Shown: positions 52,929 to 62,052, counted from the stretch's first letter. The stretch is 64,000 nucleotides of DNA from Avibacterium volantium_A (GCF_049366555.1 NZ_JBMMGT010000011.1:10243-74242); one strand, 5' to 3'. Numbers and translations are program-made. The notes: generated by a model from the sequence alone, not told the origin.

Positions 52929-54032
52929 ATGTTGAAAGAAACTAAATCAAAACAAACTAATCTCACCGATGTACAAAATGCCCTAGATCAAACCGTGGCA
53001 GAAACAATTCGTTTAACGCAGTATAGCCACGGCGCAGGGTGCGGTTGTAAAATTTCGCCGAAAGTGCTGGAAACTATTTTACATTCTGAAATGGAAAAAT
53101 TTGTTGATCCTAATTTATTGGTAGGCAATGAAACCAAAGATGACGCAGCGGTTTATGATATTGGCAATGGGGTAGGCATTATCAGCACCACAGATTTCTT
53201 TATGCCGATCGTAGATGATCCCTTTGATTTCGGGCGCGTTGCCGCCACCAATGCCATTAGTGATATTTTCGCAATGGGCGGTAAACCCATTATGGCCATT
53301 GCGATTTTAGGTTTCCCAATCAAATTACTTCCACCTAGTGTGGCGCAACGTATTGTGGACGGCGGGCGTTTTGCGTGCCAACAAGCAGGCATTGCCTTAG
53401 CAGGTGGTCATTCCATTGATGCCCCAGAGCCGATTTTTGGCTTAGCCGTAACAGGCGTGATTTCTACCGACAAAGTGAAAAAGAACGCTTCCGCGCAAGC
53501 TGGCTGCAAACTTTATCTCACCAAACCGCTTGGCATTGGCGTTTTAACTACGGCGGAGAAAAAAGGCAAACTTAAACCTGAACACAAAGGCCTTGCCACC
53601 GCAACAATGTGCCAAATGAACAAAATTGGCGCGAAATTTGCGGAATTAGACGGCATCACCGCAATGACAGATGTAACTGGCTTTGGCTTGCTTGGCCATT
53701 TAAGTGAGATTTGCGAGGGTTCTCAGCTCAAGGCAAAAGTGTATTTTGATAAAATCAAAACCCTAGACGGCGTGATCCGCTATATTGAAAAAGGCTGCGT
53801 ACCCGGTGGTACAGGACGAAATTTTGAGAGTTACGGACATAAAATTTCCCCAATAAATGATCTACAAAAAGCCGTATTGTGCGATCCGCAAACCTCAGGT
53901 GGTTTGCTTATTGCGGTAAAACCTGAAGCGGTGGAGCAAGTAACAGTGCTAGCACAGCAAGAAGATGTGGAATTGTTTGAGATCGGAGAACTCAGGGATC
54001 AAGATCAAGTATTTTTGATTGAAGTAGAGTAG
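52929..54032 (+). CDS. selD: Selenophosphate synthetase SelD (Cys form)
   Basis: Makes selenophosphate from selenide and ATP for selenocysteine and selenouridine. The catalytic motif is HGAGCGCK with C38 and K41 (E. coli C17, K20). C38 corresponds to a position that is selenocysteine (UGA) in H. influenzae SelD, as I recall. Further motifs: DDAAVYDIGNGVGIISTTDF, ATNAISDIFAMGGKPI and GFGLLGHLSEI. The 367 residues include about 20 extra N-terminal residues relative to E. coli (347). The start is supported by GAGGAAGCTATG. Confidence 0.95.
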   Translation: MLKETKSKQTNLTDVQNALDQTVAETIRLTQYSHGAGCGCKISPKVLETILHSEMEKFVDPNLLVGNETKDDAAVYDIGNGVGIISTTDFFMPIVDDPFDFGRVAATNAISDIFAMGGKPIMAIAILGFPIKLLPPSVAQRIVDGGRFACQQAGIALAGGHSIDAPEPIFGLAVTGVISTDKVKKNASAQAGCKLYLTKPLGIGVLTTAEKKGKLKPEHKGLATATMCQMNKIGAKFAELDGITAMTDVTGFGLLGHLSEICEGSQLKAKVYFDKIKTLDGVIRYIEKGCVPGGTGRNFESYGHKISPINDLQKAVLCDPQTSGGLLIAVKPEAVEQVTVLAQQEDVELFEIGELRDQDQVFLIEVE

Positions 54033-54044
54033 TGTTCAAAAGAA

Positions 54045-54075
54045 AAATCCCTCAAGTAATTGAGGGATTTTTTAT
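54045..54075. terminator. Bidirectional terminator between selD and pepA
   Basis: AAATCCCTCAA pairs with TTGAGGGATTT around GTAA, followed by TTTT on the right and AAAA on the left. It serves both convergent genes. Confidence 0.9.
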
Positions 54076-54077
54076 GC

Positions 54078-55562
54078 TTATTTTACTTGATCGATCAAAA
54101 ACTGCGTGAGTAAATTTACAGGGCGTCCGGTTGCGCCTTTGTTGGCGCCTTGTAGCCAGGCGGTGCCAGCGATGTCTAAGTGTGCCCAAGTGTAGTTTTT
54201 GGTGAAGTTAGATAAAAATTCACCAGCGGTGATCGCACCGCCCCAGCGGCCGCCGATGTTGGCTAGATCAGCAAATGGGGATTTAAGCTGTTCTTGGTAT
54301 TCTTCGCTTAATGGTAAACGCCAAGCTTTATCCGCGCTTTGTTGTGCGGCATTGAGTAACTGTTCCGCAAGACGATCATTTGGCGACATTAAACCGCTGT
54401 TGTGTTGTCCTAGCGCCACTACGCAAGCCCCCGTTAGCGTGGCGACATCGATCACTAACTCAGGCTCAAAGCGTTCTACATAAGTGAGCGTATCGCACAG
54501 CACTAAACGCCCTTCTGCATCGGTATTCAGCACTTCCACGGTTAAACCGCTCATTGTGGTTAAAATATCTCCTGGGCGATAGGCATTGCCGTCTGGCAAG
54601 TTTTCGCAACCTGCTAGCACGCCAATCACATTTAACGGTAGTTGTAATTCCGCTAACGCATTCATTACACCATAAACCGAAGCCGCGCCGCCCATATCGT
54701 ATTTCATTTCGTCCATACTATCTGCTGGTTTTAAGGAAATACCGCCTGCGTCAAAGGTTAAGCCTTTACCCACTAAAACAATAGGTTTTGCTTGCGGATT
54801 TGGGTGATTACGGTATTCAATAATAGAAAGCTGCGCTTCGTTTTGGCTGCCTTGTGAAACCGCAAGGTAGGCATTCATTCCAAGCTCAGCCATTTCTTTT
54901 TCACCAAGCACGCTCACTGTAAAGTGCGGTGATTTTTCAGCGAGTTTTTTCGCTTGTTCTGCTAAATACACAGGATTACACACATTTGGCGGGCAATTTG
55001 CCACATCTTTCGCGCAACGTACGCCAAGTGCAATGGCTTGTCCTTGTTGAACCGCTTTTTCTGCTTGTTCTTGTTGTGCTGAATCAACGGCAAACACCAT
55101 TTCTTGCAAAGCGGTATTCTGATCTGATTTTTTGCTTTTGAATTGATCGAATTGATAAAAACTTTCTGCGATGCTTTCAACGGCAAATCTCACATTCCAA
55201 TAAAGATCACGTTGGTTGATTTGCACTTCCGTTAAAAAGTTATACACCTGCGCCGCATTGGTGGCTTTCACTGCTTGAATAACGCTTTTGATGAGTTGTT
55301 TATATTGACGAACATTGAGTTCCCCTTGTTTGCCACAGCCCACCACGAAAACGCGTTCTAAATTCGCATTAGGTAAACGCAAGGTAACCACTTCGCCTTG
55401 CTTGCCTTTCACATCGCCTGCGCTGATAAGTTGGCTAATTGCCCCTTGGCTTAATTGATCAAGCGCCTGTGCGGCGGGGGAAAGTTTTCCTTCTTCAAAT
55501 ACGCCAACGATCACATTACCGGTTAGCGCAGAAAGTGCGGTGTTTTTTACAGTATATTTCAT
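54078..55562 (-). CDS. pepA: Leucyl aminopeptidase PepA (M17)
   Basis: Hexameric two-metal aminopeptidase; E. coli PepA also binds DNA in Xer recombination and carAB control. Metal and catalytic motifs: VGKGLTFDAGGISLKP, KYDMGGAASVYG and the family signature NTDAEGRL (about residue 340). The 494 residues are typical (E. coli 503). It is divergent from lptF, as in enterobacteria. Confidence 0.96.
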   Translation of the reverse strand: MKYTVKNTALSALTGNVIVGVFEEGKLSPAAQALDQLSQGAISQLISAGDVKGKQGEVVTLRLPNANLERVFVVGCGKQGELNVRQYKQLIKSVIQAVKATNAAQVYNFLTEVQINQRDLYWNVRFAVESIAESFYQFDQFKSKKSDQNTALQEMVFAVDSAQQEQAEKAVQQGQAIALGVRCAKDVANCPPNVCNPVYLAEQAKKLAEKSPHFTVSVLGEKEMAELGMNAYLAVSQGSQNEAQLSIIEYRNHPNPQAKPIVLVGKGLTFDAGGISLKPADSMDEMKYDMGGAASVYGVMNALAELQLPLNVIGVLAGCENLPDGNAYRPGDILTTMSGLTVEVLNTDAEGRLVLCDTLTYVERFEPELVIDVATLTGACVVALGQHNSGLMSPNDRLAEQLLNAAQQSADKAWRLPLSEEYQEQLKSPFADLANIGGRWGGAITAGEFLSNFTKNYTWAHLDIAGTAWLQGANKGATGRPVNLLTQFLIDQVK

Positions 55563-55669
55563 TTGTTCCTCACTAATTACTGCCTTCTGTTAAAAAATAC
55601 GTTATTATACACCATTCAATTTGAAACGACTTCCATAAAAATTGCAAGCAAAATAACATAGGCAATACG

Positions 55670-56767
55670 GTGATTTTAACAAGATATTTAACCAAAGAAG
55701 TATTAAAAAGCCAAACGGCTATTCTGTTCATTTTACTTCTCATTTTTTTCTGCCAACAACTTGTGCGTGTACTCGGTTCTGCGGCCAATGGTAAAGTGCC
55801 AGCCGATTTGGTGTTTTCATTATTAGGCTTAGGAATGCCCACAATGGCGCAATTAATGTTGCCTTTGTGTTTATTTATTGCGTTGTTGCTCACCTTTGGT
55901 CGCCTTTATGCGGAAAGTGAAATTACGGTAATGCGCGCCTGCGGTGTGGGGCAAAGTTTATTGGTAAAAGTGGCGTTAATCTTATCGTTAGCCACGGCGG
56001 GGCTAGCCGCTTACAATGCGTTGGTTTTATCCCCTTGGGCGTTGCAAAAACAAAGCCAAATCGTTAAAGATGCCAAAGCAAACCCGACAATGGGGGCGCT
56101 AGCCGCTGGGCAATTTATTTCTGCCAATAGCAGTGATTTAGTGTTGTTTATCGATAAAATTCAAAATAACACCATTCAAGGGGTGTACGTTTTTCAAATG
56201 CAAAATAAGAAAAATGAAAAACCTTCTGTGATTGTGGCGGACTCAGGTGAACTCACCGCTTTACCAAATGGCGATCAGGTGTTAAATCTTACCCATAGCC
56301 AACGTATTGAAGGCAGTGCGATGTTGCCCGATTTTCGGATTACGGATTTTGAGCAATATCAAGCCTATTTAGGTTATAAGGCCACAAAAAATGATAGCGA
56401 TGATGCGGAAACCTTGCCGTTAAACCAACTGTTAACTAGCACCACGCCAGCGGGAAAAACGGAACTTCATTGGCGCATTACCTTAATTCTCGCCGTGCCA
56501 ATTATGGCATTAATCGCCGTGCCATTGAGCCGAGTAAATCCGCGTCAAGGAAGATTTGCAAAAATTTTACCCGCACTTTTGCTCTACTTAATTTATTTTT
56601 TATTACAAAGTTCGTTCAAATCTGCTGGTGCTGCAGGCAAATTAGATGCGAGCATCTTAATGCCTGCCGTCAATGTTGCCTTTTTAGTATTAGGTATTGT
56701 GTTAAACAGCTGGAACAGTGCGTTTATGTATAAAATTCGTTACCACCTTCTCAAAAAACGAGCCTAA
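55670..56767 (+). CDS. lptF: LPS export permease LptF
   Basis: Inner-membrane permease of LptB2FG, which extracts lipopolysaccharide for transport to the outer membrane. It has six membrane helices flanking a periplasmic beta-jellyroll domain. Start is GTG (MILTRYLTKEVLKS). No in-frame ATG upstream is visible. The 365 residues match E. coli LptF (366). It is followed 12 bases later by lptG. Confidence 0.95.
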   Translation: MILTRYLTKEVLKSQTAILFILLLIFFCQQLVRVLGSAANGKVPADLVFSLLGLGMPTMAQLMLPLCLFIALLLTFGRLYAESEITVMRACGVGQSLLVKVALILSLATAGLAAYNALVLSPWALQKQSQIVKDAKANPTMGALAAGQFISANSSDLVLFIDKIQNNTIQGVYVFQMQNKKNEKPSVIVADSGELTALPNGDQVLNLTHSQRIEGSAMLPDFRITDFEQYQAYLGYKATKNDSDDAETLPLNQLLTSTTPAGKTELHWRITLILAVPIMALIAVPLSRVNPRQGRFAKILPALLLYLIYFLLQSSFKSAGAAGKLDASILMPAVNVAFLVLGIVLNSWNSAFMYKIRYHLLKKRA

Positions 56768-56779
56768 GGAATAAAAATA

Positions 56780-57847
56780 ATGATGAATACATTAGACCGT
56801 TATATTGGAAAATCCATTTTAGGGGCGATTTTTGCCACTCTGCTCACCTTGGTGGGGCTTTCTGCCATCATTAAATTTGTGGAACAATTTCGCAATGTGG
56901 GGCGAGGCACTTATGATGTGTTGCAAGCAGGGCTTTTCACCGTTTTAACCATTCCTAAAGATGTTGAAACTTTCTTCCCGATGGCGGCTTTATTAGGTGC
57001 GCTGATCGCCCTTGGTAACTTAGCGAGCCGTAGTGAATTAGTGGTAATGCAAGCGTCTGGATTTTCACGTTTAAAGATTGGTTTTGCAGTAATGAAAACC
57101 GCCATTCCTTTGGTAATTATGACGATGATCATTGGCGAATGGGGCATTCCGCAAACGGAACAATTTGCCCGTGATATGCGTGCTAAAGCCATTTCAGGCG
57201 GTGAAATGCTTTCCGTTAAAAATGGCGTGTGGGCAAAAGACGGCAATGATTTTATTTACGTCAGACGTATCACGGATAATGTCAAACTCAATGATATTTA
57301 TATCTATCATTTCAATAATAAACGTCAGCTAGAGCAAGTTAGCCACGCCAATCAAGCAGAATTTAAAGACGGCAACTGGCAATTGATGCAAGTGAATAAA
57401 TCACACATTTCAGCGGACAAAATCACCACAGCCAATTATCTCAACGAAGCGTGGCAAACTACCTTAACGCCCGATAAATTAGGCATTGTGTCTTTACGTC
57501 CGACTTCACTTTCTATTTCAGGGCTAGCGGATTACATTGCCTTTATGAAAGAAACAGGGCAAGATTCCAAGCGTTTTGAACTCACTTACTGGCGGAAAAT
57601 ATTCCAACCGATTTCCGTAGGCGTAATGATGTTGCTGGCGCTCTCTTTCATCTTTGGGCCATTGCGTAGCGTAACGATGGGCGCAAGAATGATCACAGGA
57701 ATTTGCTTTGGCTTTTTATTTTATGTGGTCAATGAGATTTTCGGCCCGCTGAGTTTAGTTTATAATGTGCCGCCCATCGCAGGGGCATTAATGCCGAGCG
57801 GATTATTTATTCTCATCACTTGGTGGCTACTGGCGCGCAAACGCTAG
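56780..57847 (+). CDS. lptG: LPS export permease LptG
   Basis: Partner permease of LptF with the same fold: LDRYIGKSILGAIFATLLTL at the N terminus, a periplasmic domain, and C-terminal helices (VGVMMLLALSFIFGPLRSVT). The 355 residues compare with 360 in E. coli. Two adjacent ATGs could start it. AAGGAATAAAAAT precedes them. Confidence 0.95.
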   Translation: MMNTLDRYIGKSILGAIFATLLTLVGLSAIIKFVEQFRNVGRGTYDVLQAGLFTVLTIPKDVETFFPMAALLGALIALGNLASRSELVVMQASGFSRLKIGFAVMKTAIPLVIMTMIIGEWGIPQTEQFARDMRAKAISGGEMLSVKNGVWAKDGNDFIYVRRITDNVKLNDIYIYHFNNKRQLEQVSHANQAEFKDGNWQLMQVNKSHISADKITTANYLNEAWQTTLTPDKLGIVSLRPTSLSISGLADYIAFMKETGQDSKRFELTYWRKIFQPISVGVMMLLALSFIFGPLRSVTMGARMITGICFGFLFYVVNEIFGPLSLVYNVPPIAGALMPSGLFILITWWLLARKR

Positions 57848-57923
57848 CAACTCAAGTGCGGTGTAAAAAAGAGCCATTTTTTATAAATGGCTTTTCTTTT
57901 GATTATTTATGACAGGAAATTTT

Positions 57924-58841
57924 ATGGCAGAAAACAATTCATTAACCTTGGTAACTCACACAATTTCTCAATGGAAAGATTGGCTGATTGGCTTTATTCC
58001 TAACATCGTTTCAGCCATTATTTTGCTCACGCTTTTCTATTTTCTTGCCAAAATTCTAAGCAAAGCAGCGTTGCGCATTTATAGCCGCTTATTCCCGAAA
58101 AACTTACGCGCCGCGAAAGGCATTTCCATTGGCGTAAAAATTCTCATTTGGTTCTTTGGAATCATTCTTGCCTTAGAAGTGTTACATCTCGCCTCTTTTC
58201 TCACTCATCTTCTCGCTGGTGCGGGGATTGTAGGCATCATCGCTGGGTTTGCTTTTAAAGATATTGCTTCTAATGCCTTTTCTGGCTTACTGATTAAATC
58301 AGAACAGCCGTTTGAAATTGGTGATTGGGTCAATATTAATAATTCTATCGGAAAAGTGGTGAACATCGGCTTAGTAACCGTTGAGCTGGAAACCATCGAG
58401 GGCGAAACCGCGTTGATTCCTAACCAATTGATTGATAGTGCTGAATTTTTTAACTACTCCAAGCTGAAAAAACGTCGTGTAATTTTATCTACGGGCGTTT
58501 CTTATGGCGATGACCTTGATAAAGTTCGCCAAGTTACCTTAGATTTAATGCAAGAATGGGATTTCGTGATCGATAAAAATGACATCAACTTCTACTTCAC
58601 CGATATTGGTAGTTCAACTTTCGATTTTATCATTCGTTTTTGGGTGGATTTCGTTACCTATGAAGACTATTTAGAATCCAAAAGCCGAGCCATTATGGCG
58701 CTGAAAAAACGTTTTGAACAAGAAAATATCAGCATTGCCTACAACGTAACGACCCTAGACTTTGGCGTGAAAGGTGGCGTGAACTTGTTCGATAAAGCCA
58801 TTCAAATCAATGACAATGGCTCAGCAACAAAAGCACAATAA
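57924..58841 (+). CDS. mscS: Small-conductance mechanosensitive channel (MscS family)
   Basis: Inner-membrane channel that opens under membrane tension to release solutes in osmotic downshock. Three membrane helices are visible. The pore helix is AGAGIVGIIAGFAFKDIASN; the beta-domain is IGDWVNINNSIGKVVNIGLV, with the family PNQLI motif in LIPNQLIDSAEFFN. I prefer the ATG at 57924, behind AGGAAATTTT, giving 305 residues. An ATG five codons upstream is possible. Confidence 0.92.
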   Translation: MAENNSLTLVTHTISQWKDWLIGFIPNIVSAIILLTLFYFLAKILSKAALRIYSRLFPKNLRAAKGISIGVKILIWFFGIILALEVLHLASFLTHLLAGAGIVGIIAGFAFKDIASNAFSGLLIKSEQPFEIGDWVNINNSIGKVVNIGLVTVELETIEGETALIPNQLIDSAEFFNYSKLKKRRVILSTGVSYGDDLDKVRQVTLDLMQEWDFVIDKNDINFYFTDIGSSTFDFIIRFWVDFVTYEDYLESKSRAIMALKKRFEQENISIAYNVTTLDFGVKGGVNLFDKAIQINDNGSATKAQ

Positions 58842-58857
58842 GACAAAATAACGCATT

Positions 58858-58884
58858 AGCCTATCTGTAACGATAGGCTTTTTT
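58858..58884 (+). terminator. Intrinsic terminator after mscS
   Basis: AGCCTATC pairs with GATAGGCT around a 6-base loop, followed by TTTTTAT. Confidence 0.85.
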
Positions 58885-58922
58885 ATGTCGAATAAACGTG
58901 TTTTTCTTTGTTTTCACTTATC

Positions 58923-58959
58923 AAGTGCGGTGAAAAATCACAAAATTTTTACCGCACTT
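58923..58959. repeat. Inverted uptake-signal pair upstream of tRNA-Leu
   Basis: AAGTGCGGT (58923-58931) and ACCGCACTT (58951-58959), with complementary A/T flanks, form a long hairpin. It lies about 120 bases before the tRNA and may back up the mscS terminator. Confidence 0.8.
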
Positions 58960-59080
58960 TAAAATTGACTAAAATTACTTCACTCATCATCAAATTCGTA
59001 AATTTTACTTGCAAGCAAAAATCAACTCCGTATAATTCACCACATCGACAACACATTAGGTTGTTTTCTCAAACTCCTTA

Positions 59081-59167
59081 GCCAGTGTGACGAAATTGGT
59101 AGACGTAGCGGATTCAAAATCCGCCGCCCTTAAAAGCGTGCCGGTTCGAGTCCGGCCACTGGCACCA
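59081..59167 (+). tRNA. leuX: tRNA-Leu (anticodon CAA)
   Basis: Cloverleaf of 87 bases including encoded CCA. The acceptor stem is GCCAGTG/CACTGGC. The anticodon stem is GCGGA/TCCGC with loop TTCAAAA (anticodon CAA). A long class II variable arm and the T-loop GGTTCGAGTCC are present. It reads UUG codons. An integrase gene ends 40 bases past its 3' end, pointing to the tRNA 3' end as the attachment site. The symbol follows the E. coli tRNA-Leu(CAA) gene. Confidence 0.95.
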
Positions 59168-59207
59168 TTAAGAATTTCGTGTTAAGCTGTAAGTTAAGCC
59201 TTTCAAA

Positions 59208-60299
59208 TCAGTAACTTACAGCTTTTTTCTTTTCTGGCAAATTATCCAAAATATCATTTTTAGCATCAAATTTTGTCGTGTCTAAAAGGTACTTTGACGT
59301 AAGTTTGACGTGATTTGCGTAGCTTAACAGATGGTCTGCATTGAGATGCGCATAGCGTTTGACCATCTCCAGTGTTTCCCAGCCGCCAAGTTCTTTCAGC
59401 ACCATCAGTGGCGTACCATTTTGGACGTGCCAACTTGCCCAGGTGTGCCGTAAATCGTGAAAGCGAAAATCATTAATGTTGCAACGCTTGGCCGCACGGT
59501 TGAAGTCATCACGATCGACTTCTATTATTCGCTTCCCCTTACCACGGTGAAAAACATAGGGTGATAGTTGTTCTTCCCGCCGTCTTGCGATTATGGATAA
59601 AGCTTCTTCGCCCAGCAGTAGCGATCTTGCACGCCCTGATTTAGCAATATCACTACTTACAATAGCAATATTGCGAGAAAGATCTATTTTATCCCAAGTA
59701 AGCGATAAAATTTCAGTCATTCTTGCCCCAGTGGCAAGAGCAAAAGCACACACATCTCGCATCCAGCTAAGCTGCAATGCGCTAAGAAGTTCAAGGGCTT
59801 GTGGCTGAGTGATCCAGCGCACCCTAACTTTAGGCTCTTTATTTTTAGGGATATAAGGGATACTATCTATCCACCCTGCTTTTTGAGCAAGTGATAAAAC
59901 ACGCATTATTGAGCTACGATAACGGTTTTGTGTGGATAGCGATAATTTTTCCCCCGTACTTGTTTTGTGCGTAGGGAGATTATTTACAATATCATCAGTT
60001 GTTAAAGAGCTAAGAGTTCGCCCAGCCAATACAGATCGCCAATATTCCGTGTGGCGGATTTTGGTCTTAAAATCTTTTTGCCCTTGCGAAACTTCAAGAA
60101 ACCTTATTAGTGCTTCTTCGATCGTTCTTTCGGGCTTTTTATTGAGTCTCTCGACTTGCCAATATTCGTGTTTTAGCTTGTCGTGTAGCTCTTGGGCTAA
60201 TTTCTTTTCAGTTGTTTGAGCAGAGCGTCTAATTCTCTGGCCGCTCGGTGTGGTAATATCGATTTGCCATACACCGAATTCATTTTTTCTGATCGGCAT
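59208..60299 (-). CDS. int: Phage tyrosine recombinase integrase
   Basis: Site-specific integrase of 363 residues with an N-terminal Arm-type DNA-binding region (FGVWQIDITTPSGQRIRRSA), a core-binding domain and a C-terminal catalytic domain. Active-site residues are the Arg in ATGARMTEILSLTWD, His-x-x-Arg in HDLRHTWASWHVQNG, and the nucleophile Tyr in MVKRYAHLNADHLL. It ends 40 bases from the tRNA-Leu 3' end. Its first 103 bases overlap the excisionase-like gene in another frame. Confidence 0.93.
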   Translation of the reverse strand: MPIRKNEFGVWQIDITTPSGQRIRRSAQTTEKKLAQELHDKLKHEYWQVERLNKKPERTIEEALIRFLEVSQGQKDFKTKIRHTEYWRSVLAGRTLSSLTTDDIVNNLPTHKTSTGEKLSLSTQNRYRSSIMRVLSLAQKAGWIDSIPYIPKNKEPKVRVRWITQPQALELLSALQLSWMRDVCAFALATGARMTEILSLTWDKIDLSRNIAIVSSDIAKSGRARSLLLGEEALSIIARRREEQLSPYVFHRGKGKRIIEVDRDDFNRAAKRCNINDFRFHDLRHTWASWHVQNGTPLMVLKELGGWETLEMVKRYAHLNADHLLSYANHVKLTSKYLLDTTKFDAKNDILDNLPEKKKAVSY

Positions 60300-60505
60300 A
60301 ATTTCTCCTTATCGCCGACCTGATCGTCTAATCGGCAAACATTGTGCGTGTTTTGCCGTTTTTGATCAAGCGTTGTTTTACTGACTCGCCATACTCGTGA
60401 TCCCTCCATGCGGAAAAATCCCCAATGAAACCGATGTGCATAAACCGCACCGTAGCTCATTTTGAGTTTACTGGCGACCTCTGAAATTGTTAGGGTTTCT
60501 TCCAT
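60197..60505 (-). CDS. Excisionase-like helix-turn-helix protein
   Basis: A 102-residue protein opening with a MerR/Xis-type HTH (LTISEVASKLKMSYGAVYAH, then FRMEGSRVWRVSKTTLD). This is the shape of small recombination directionality factors or phage HTH_17 proteins. It lies immediately upstream of the integrase, and its last third overlaps the integrase start by 103 bases. It has a good ribosome-binding site (GGAGGGAATATGG). Role as Xis is inferred from fold and position. Confidence 0.7.
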   Translation of the reverse strand: MEETLTISEVASKLKMSYGAVYAHRFHWGFFRMEGSRVWRVSKTTLDQKRQNTHNVCRLDDQVGDKEKLCRSEKMNSVYGKSILPHRAARELDALLKQLKRN

Positions 60506-60516
60506 ATTCCCTCCAA

Positions 60517-60540
60517 TAAAAAGCCCCGACTAGCGGGGCG
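60517..60540 (-). terminator. Terminator after the small membrane-protein gene
   Basis: On the minus strand GCCCCG and CGGGGC form a stem around a 5-base loop, followed by TTTTTATTGG. It closes the SPFH/miniprotein unit before the HTH-integrase pair. Confidence 0.85.
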
Positions 60541-60546
60541 TTATCG

Positions 60547-60645
60547 TTACTTATCTTTATTTCTCTCAATCAATTTATATTGGCGGAAAAACGCTTGTAC
60601 TGCAAAAGCAACTGCTGCTCCCGCAATCATACCTAATATAAGCAT
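60547..60645 (-). CDS. Putative 32-residue membrane peptide
   Basis: The frame begins MLILGMIAGAAVAFAVQAFF and ends in a charged tail (ERNKDK). It is one probable membrane helix with a basic/acidic cytoplasmic end. AAGGAGTAACAATG is an excellent ribosome-binding site. It starts 9 bases after the SPFH lipoprotein stop and is followed directly by a terminator, so the two form a two-gene unit. Not recognised; no function proposed. Confidence 0.65.
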   Translation of the reverse strand: MLILGMIAGAAVAFAVQAFFRQYKLIERNKDK

Positions 60646-60654
60646 TGTTACTCC

Positions 60655-61518
60655 TTATTGTCCTACTTTAATAAAAGGCACTGAACCATTCGGTGTCATT
60701 GTGGTTGGCAATACACCGTTCCATTTTTCCGCTGCCGTAAGTTCTACGAGCTGGCGGTTTTCTTTCAATGCCTCATCTTTCGCACGAATAGCCGCAGCTT
60801 CCGCTTCACCCGCTAAACGTACTTTTTCAGCGTCGGCTTTTGCCTGAATAACTTCAGCGTCTGCTTTAGCTTGTGCATTGACTTTTACAATCTCCGCTTG
60901 TTTTTGCTGTATAATTAGTTCACGCTCTGCAGTCTGAATTGCAACGTTCTTTTGTACGCTTTCTTCAACACGCTTTTCGTACTCCTTGTTAAACTGAATA
61001 ACCGTTTGAACTGCCGTGATTTCTAGCGGATAGCCCTTTACCGCCTCGCGAATTTGAGCGGTAATATCCGTTGTGAGTTTTGCTCGGTTCTCCAAAGCAC
61101 GCTGAGCCGTGTAGCTGCTGAACACAATTTCAAGAGCTTGGCGACTGCGTGGCTCGATCAGCTGGTTAATCATATTTTCCGTAGTGCGGTAGTTTTTATA
61201 CACTAAAATTGGGTCGGTGAGTTTATAAGTAATCACGAGAGCCGTTGTAACTGTCTGCGTGTCGCGGGTATAGGCAGAAATACCGCTCGTTAGATCTCCA
61301 GAACTATCGAACGATCCGAGCGTGATTTTTTGCTCTCGGGTGGAAAACTTAATGTCATCTTCCAACCAAGACCGCCAGTGTAAGCCTGCCGACTTTTGCT
61401 CTACAATCTCACCATACTTGGTAACTAAACCAATTTCCCCCTCGTCCACTGAAAACGGTGTACAAGCGGAAAGGATTAGTGCCGCGGTGAGTGTTAAAAC
61501 TAAATATGATTTTTTCAT
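60655..61518 (-). CDS. SPFH/prohibitin-domain lipoprotein
   Basis: A 287-residue protein with a lipoprotein signal (MKKSYLVLTLTAALILSACT, lipobox LSAC) and a band-7/SPFH domain (about 25-190: DEGEIGLVTKYGEIVEQKSA, VTTALVITYKLTDPILVYKN). A long alanine/glutamate-rich coiled coil follows (AQAKADAEVIQAKADAEKVR). I start at 61518, behind ATAGGAGAAAAA; a longer frame adds 23 unsupported residues. SPFH proteins form ring assemblies on membranes. On a prophage, beside int, a role in lysogenic conversion or in interaction with FtsH or the envelope is possible but unproven. Confidence 0.85.
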   Translation of the reverse strand: MKKSYLVLTLTAALILSACTPFSVDEGEIGLVTKYGEIVEQKSAGLHWRSWLEDDIKFSTREQKITLGSFDSSGDLTSGISAYTRDTQTVTTALVITYKLTDPILVYKNYRTTENMINQLIEPRSRQALEIVFSSYTAQRALENRAKLTTDITAQIREAVKGYPLEITAVQTVIQFNKEYEKRVEESVQKNVAIQTAERELIIQQKQAEIVKVNAQAKADAEVIQAKADAEKVRLAGEAEAAAIRAKDEALKENRQLVELTAAEKWNGVLPTTMTPNGSVPFIKVGQ

Positions 61519-61587
61519 TTTTTCTCCTATTTTTGAATTAAAAAAGCACATTAAAGTGCGGTATGTTTTTAATCGGTTTTTCTTCAA

Positions 61588-62052
61588 TTAGTTTGCATTT
61601 CTGGTAATCCCTATCTCATCTTCAAACGCTGGCAATCGCACGGCTTGGAGTTGAGAGGTGTTCTGTTGCAAATGGCATTGGTACGAGGTTAAACAAAAGC
61701 TGTCTTTTTTTACGTCAATGTCAATTTGATGAAATTTGAAGATGATTTTCACATCGAGGAAACTAAACGTATCTTCAAGGGCGTTGCCTAGCCTGATGTT
61801 GTTAATTAAGACGTGACCGACAAAATAGTCAAAAGGCTTAACGTGCAGCATTGCGAGGCGTTCGTAAAATAGGCTTTTTAAACGTTGTTGGCATTCAATC
61901 ACATTGTCTAGTTGAATAATGGTGTTTGGTGGTATTGCCTCTATAATCTGGTCGCTTTTCACGCCTGTTACTTGGCTATTTAAGCTGATAAAAGGTGGAT
62001 TTAAAGGCGTGATGTTTGTTGCCAATCCATTTATTAAAACGATAAAAGGCAT
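61588..62052 (-). CDS. Hypothetical protein, N terminus probably not original
   Basis: A 154-codon frame on the minus strand, 69 bases before the SPFH gene. Its C-terminal two thirds (from about LDNVIECQQRLKSLFYERLA onward) have normal protein-like composition and no recognised domain. Its first 45 codons lie antisense to a tape-measure remnant and begin at a 22-base tandem duplication. The present start may therefore be an artefact of a deletion that joined two phage segments. No good ribosome-binding site is seen. Confidence 0.4.
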   Translation of the reverse strand: MPFIVLINGLATNITPLNPPFISLNSQVTGVKSDQIIEAIPPNTIIQLDNVIECQQRLKSLFYERLAMLHVKPFDYFVGHVLINNIRLGNALEDTFSFLDVKIIFKFHQIDIDVKKDSFCLTSYQCHLQQNTSQLQAVRLPAFEDEIGITRNAN

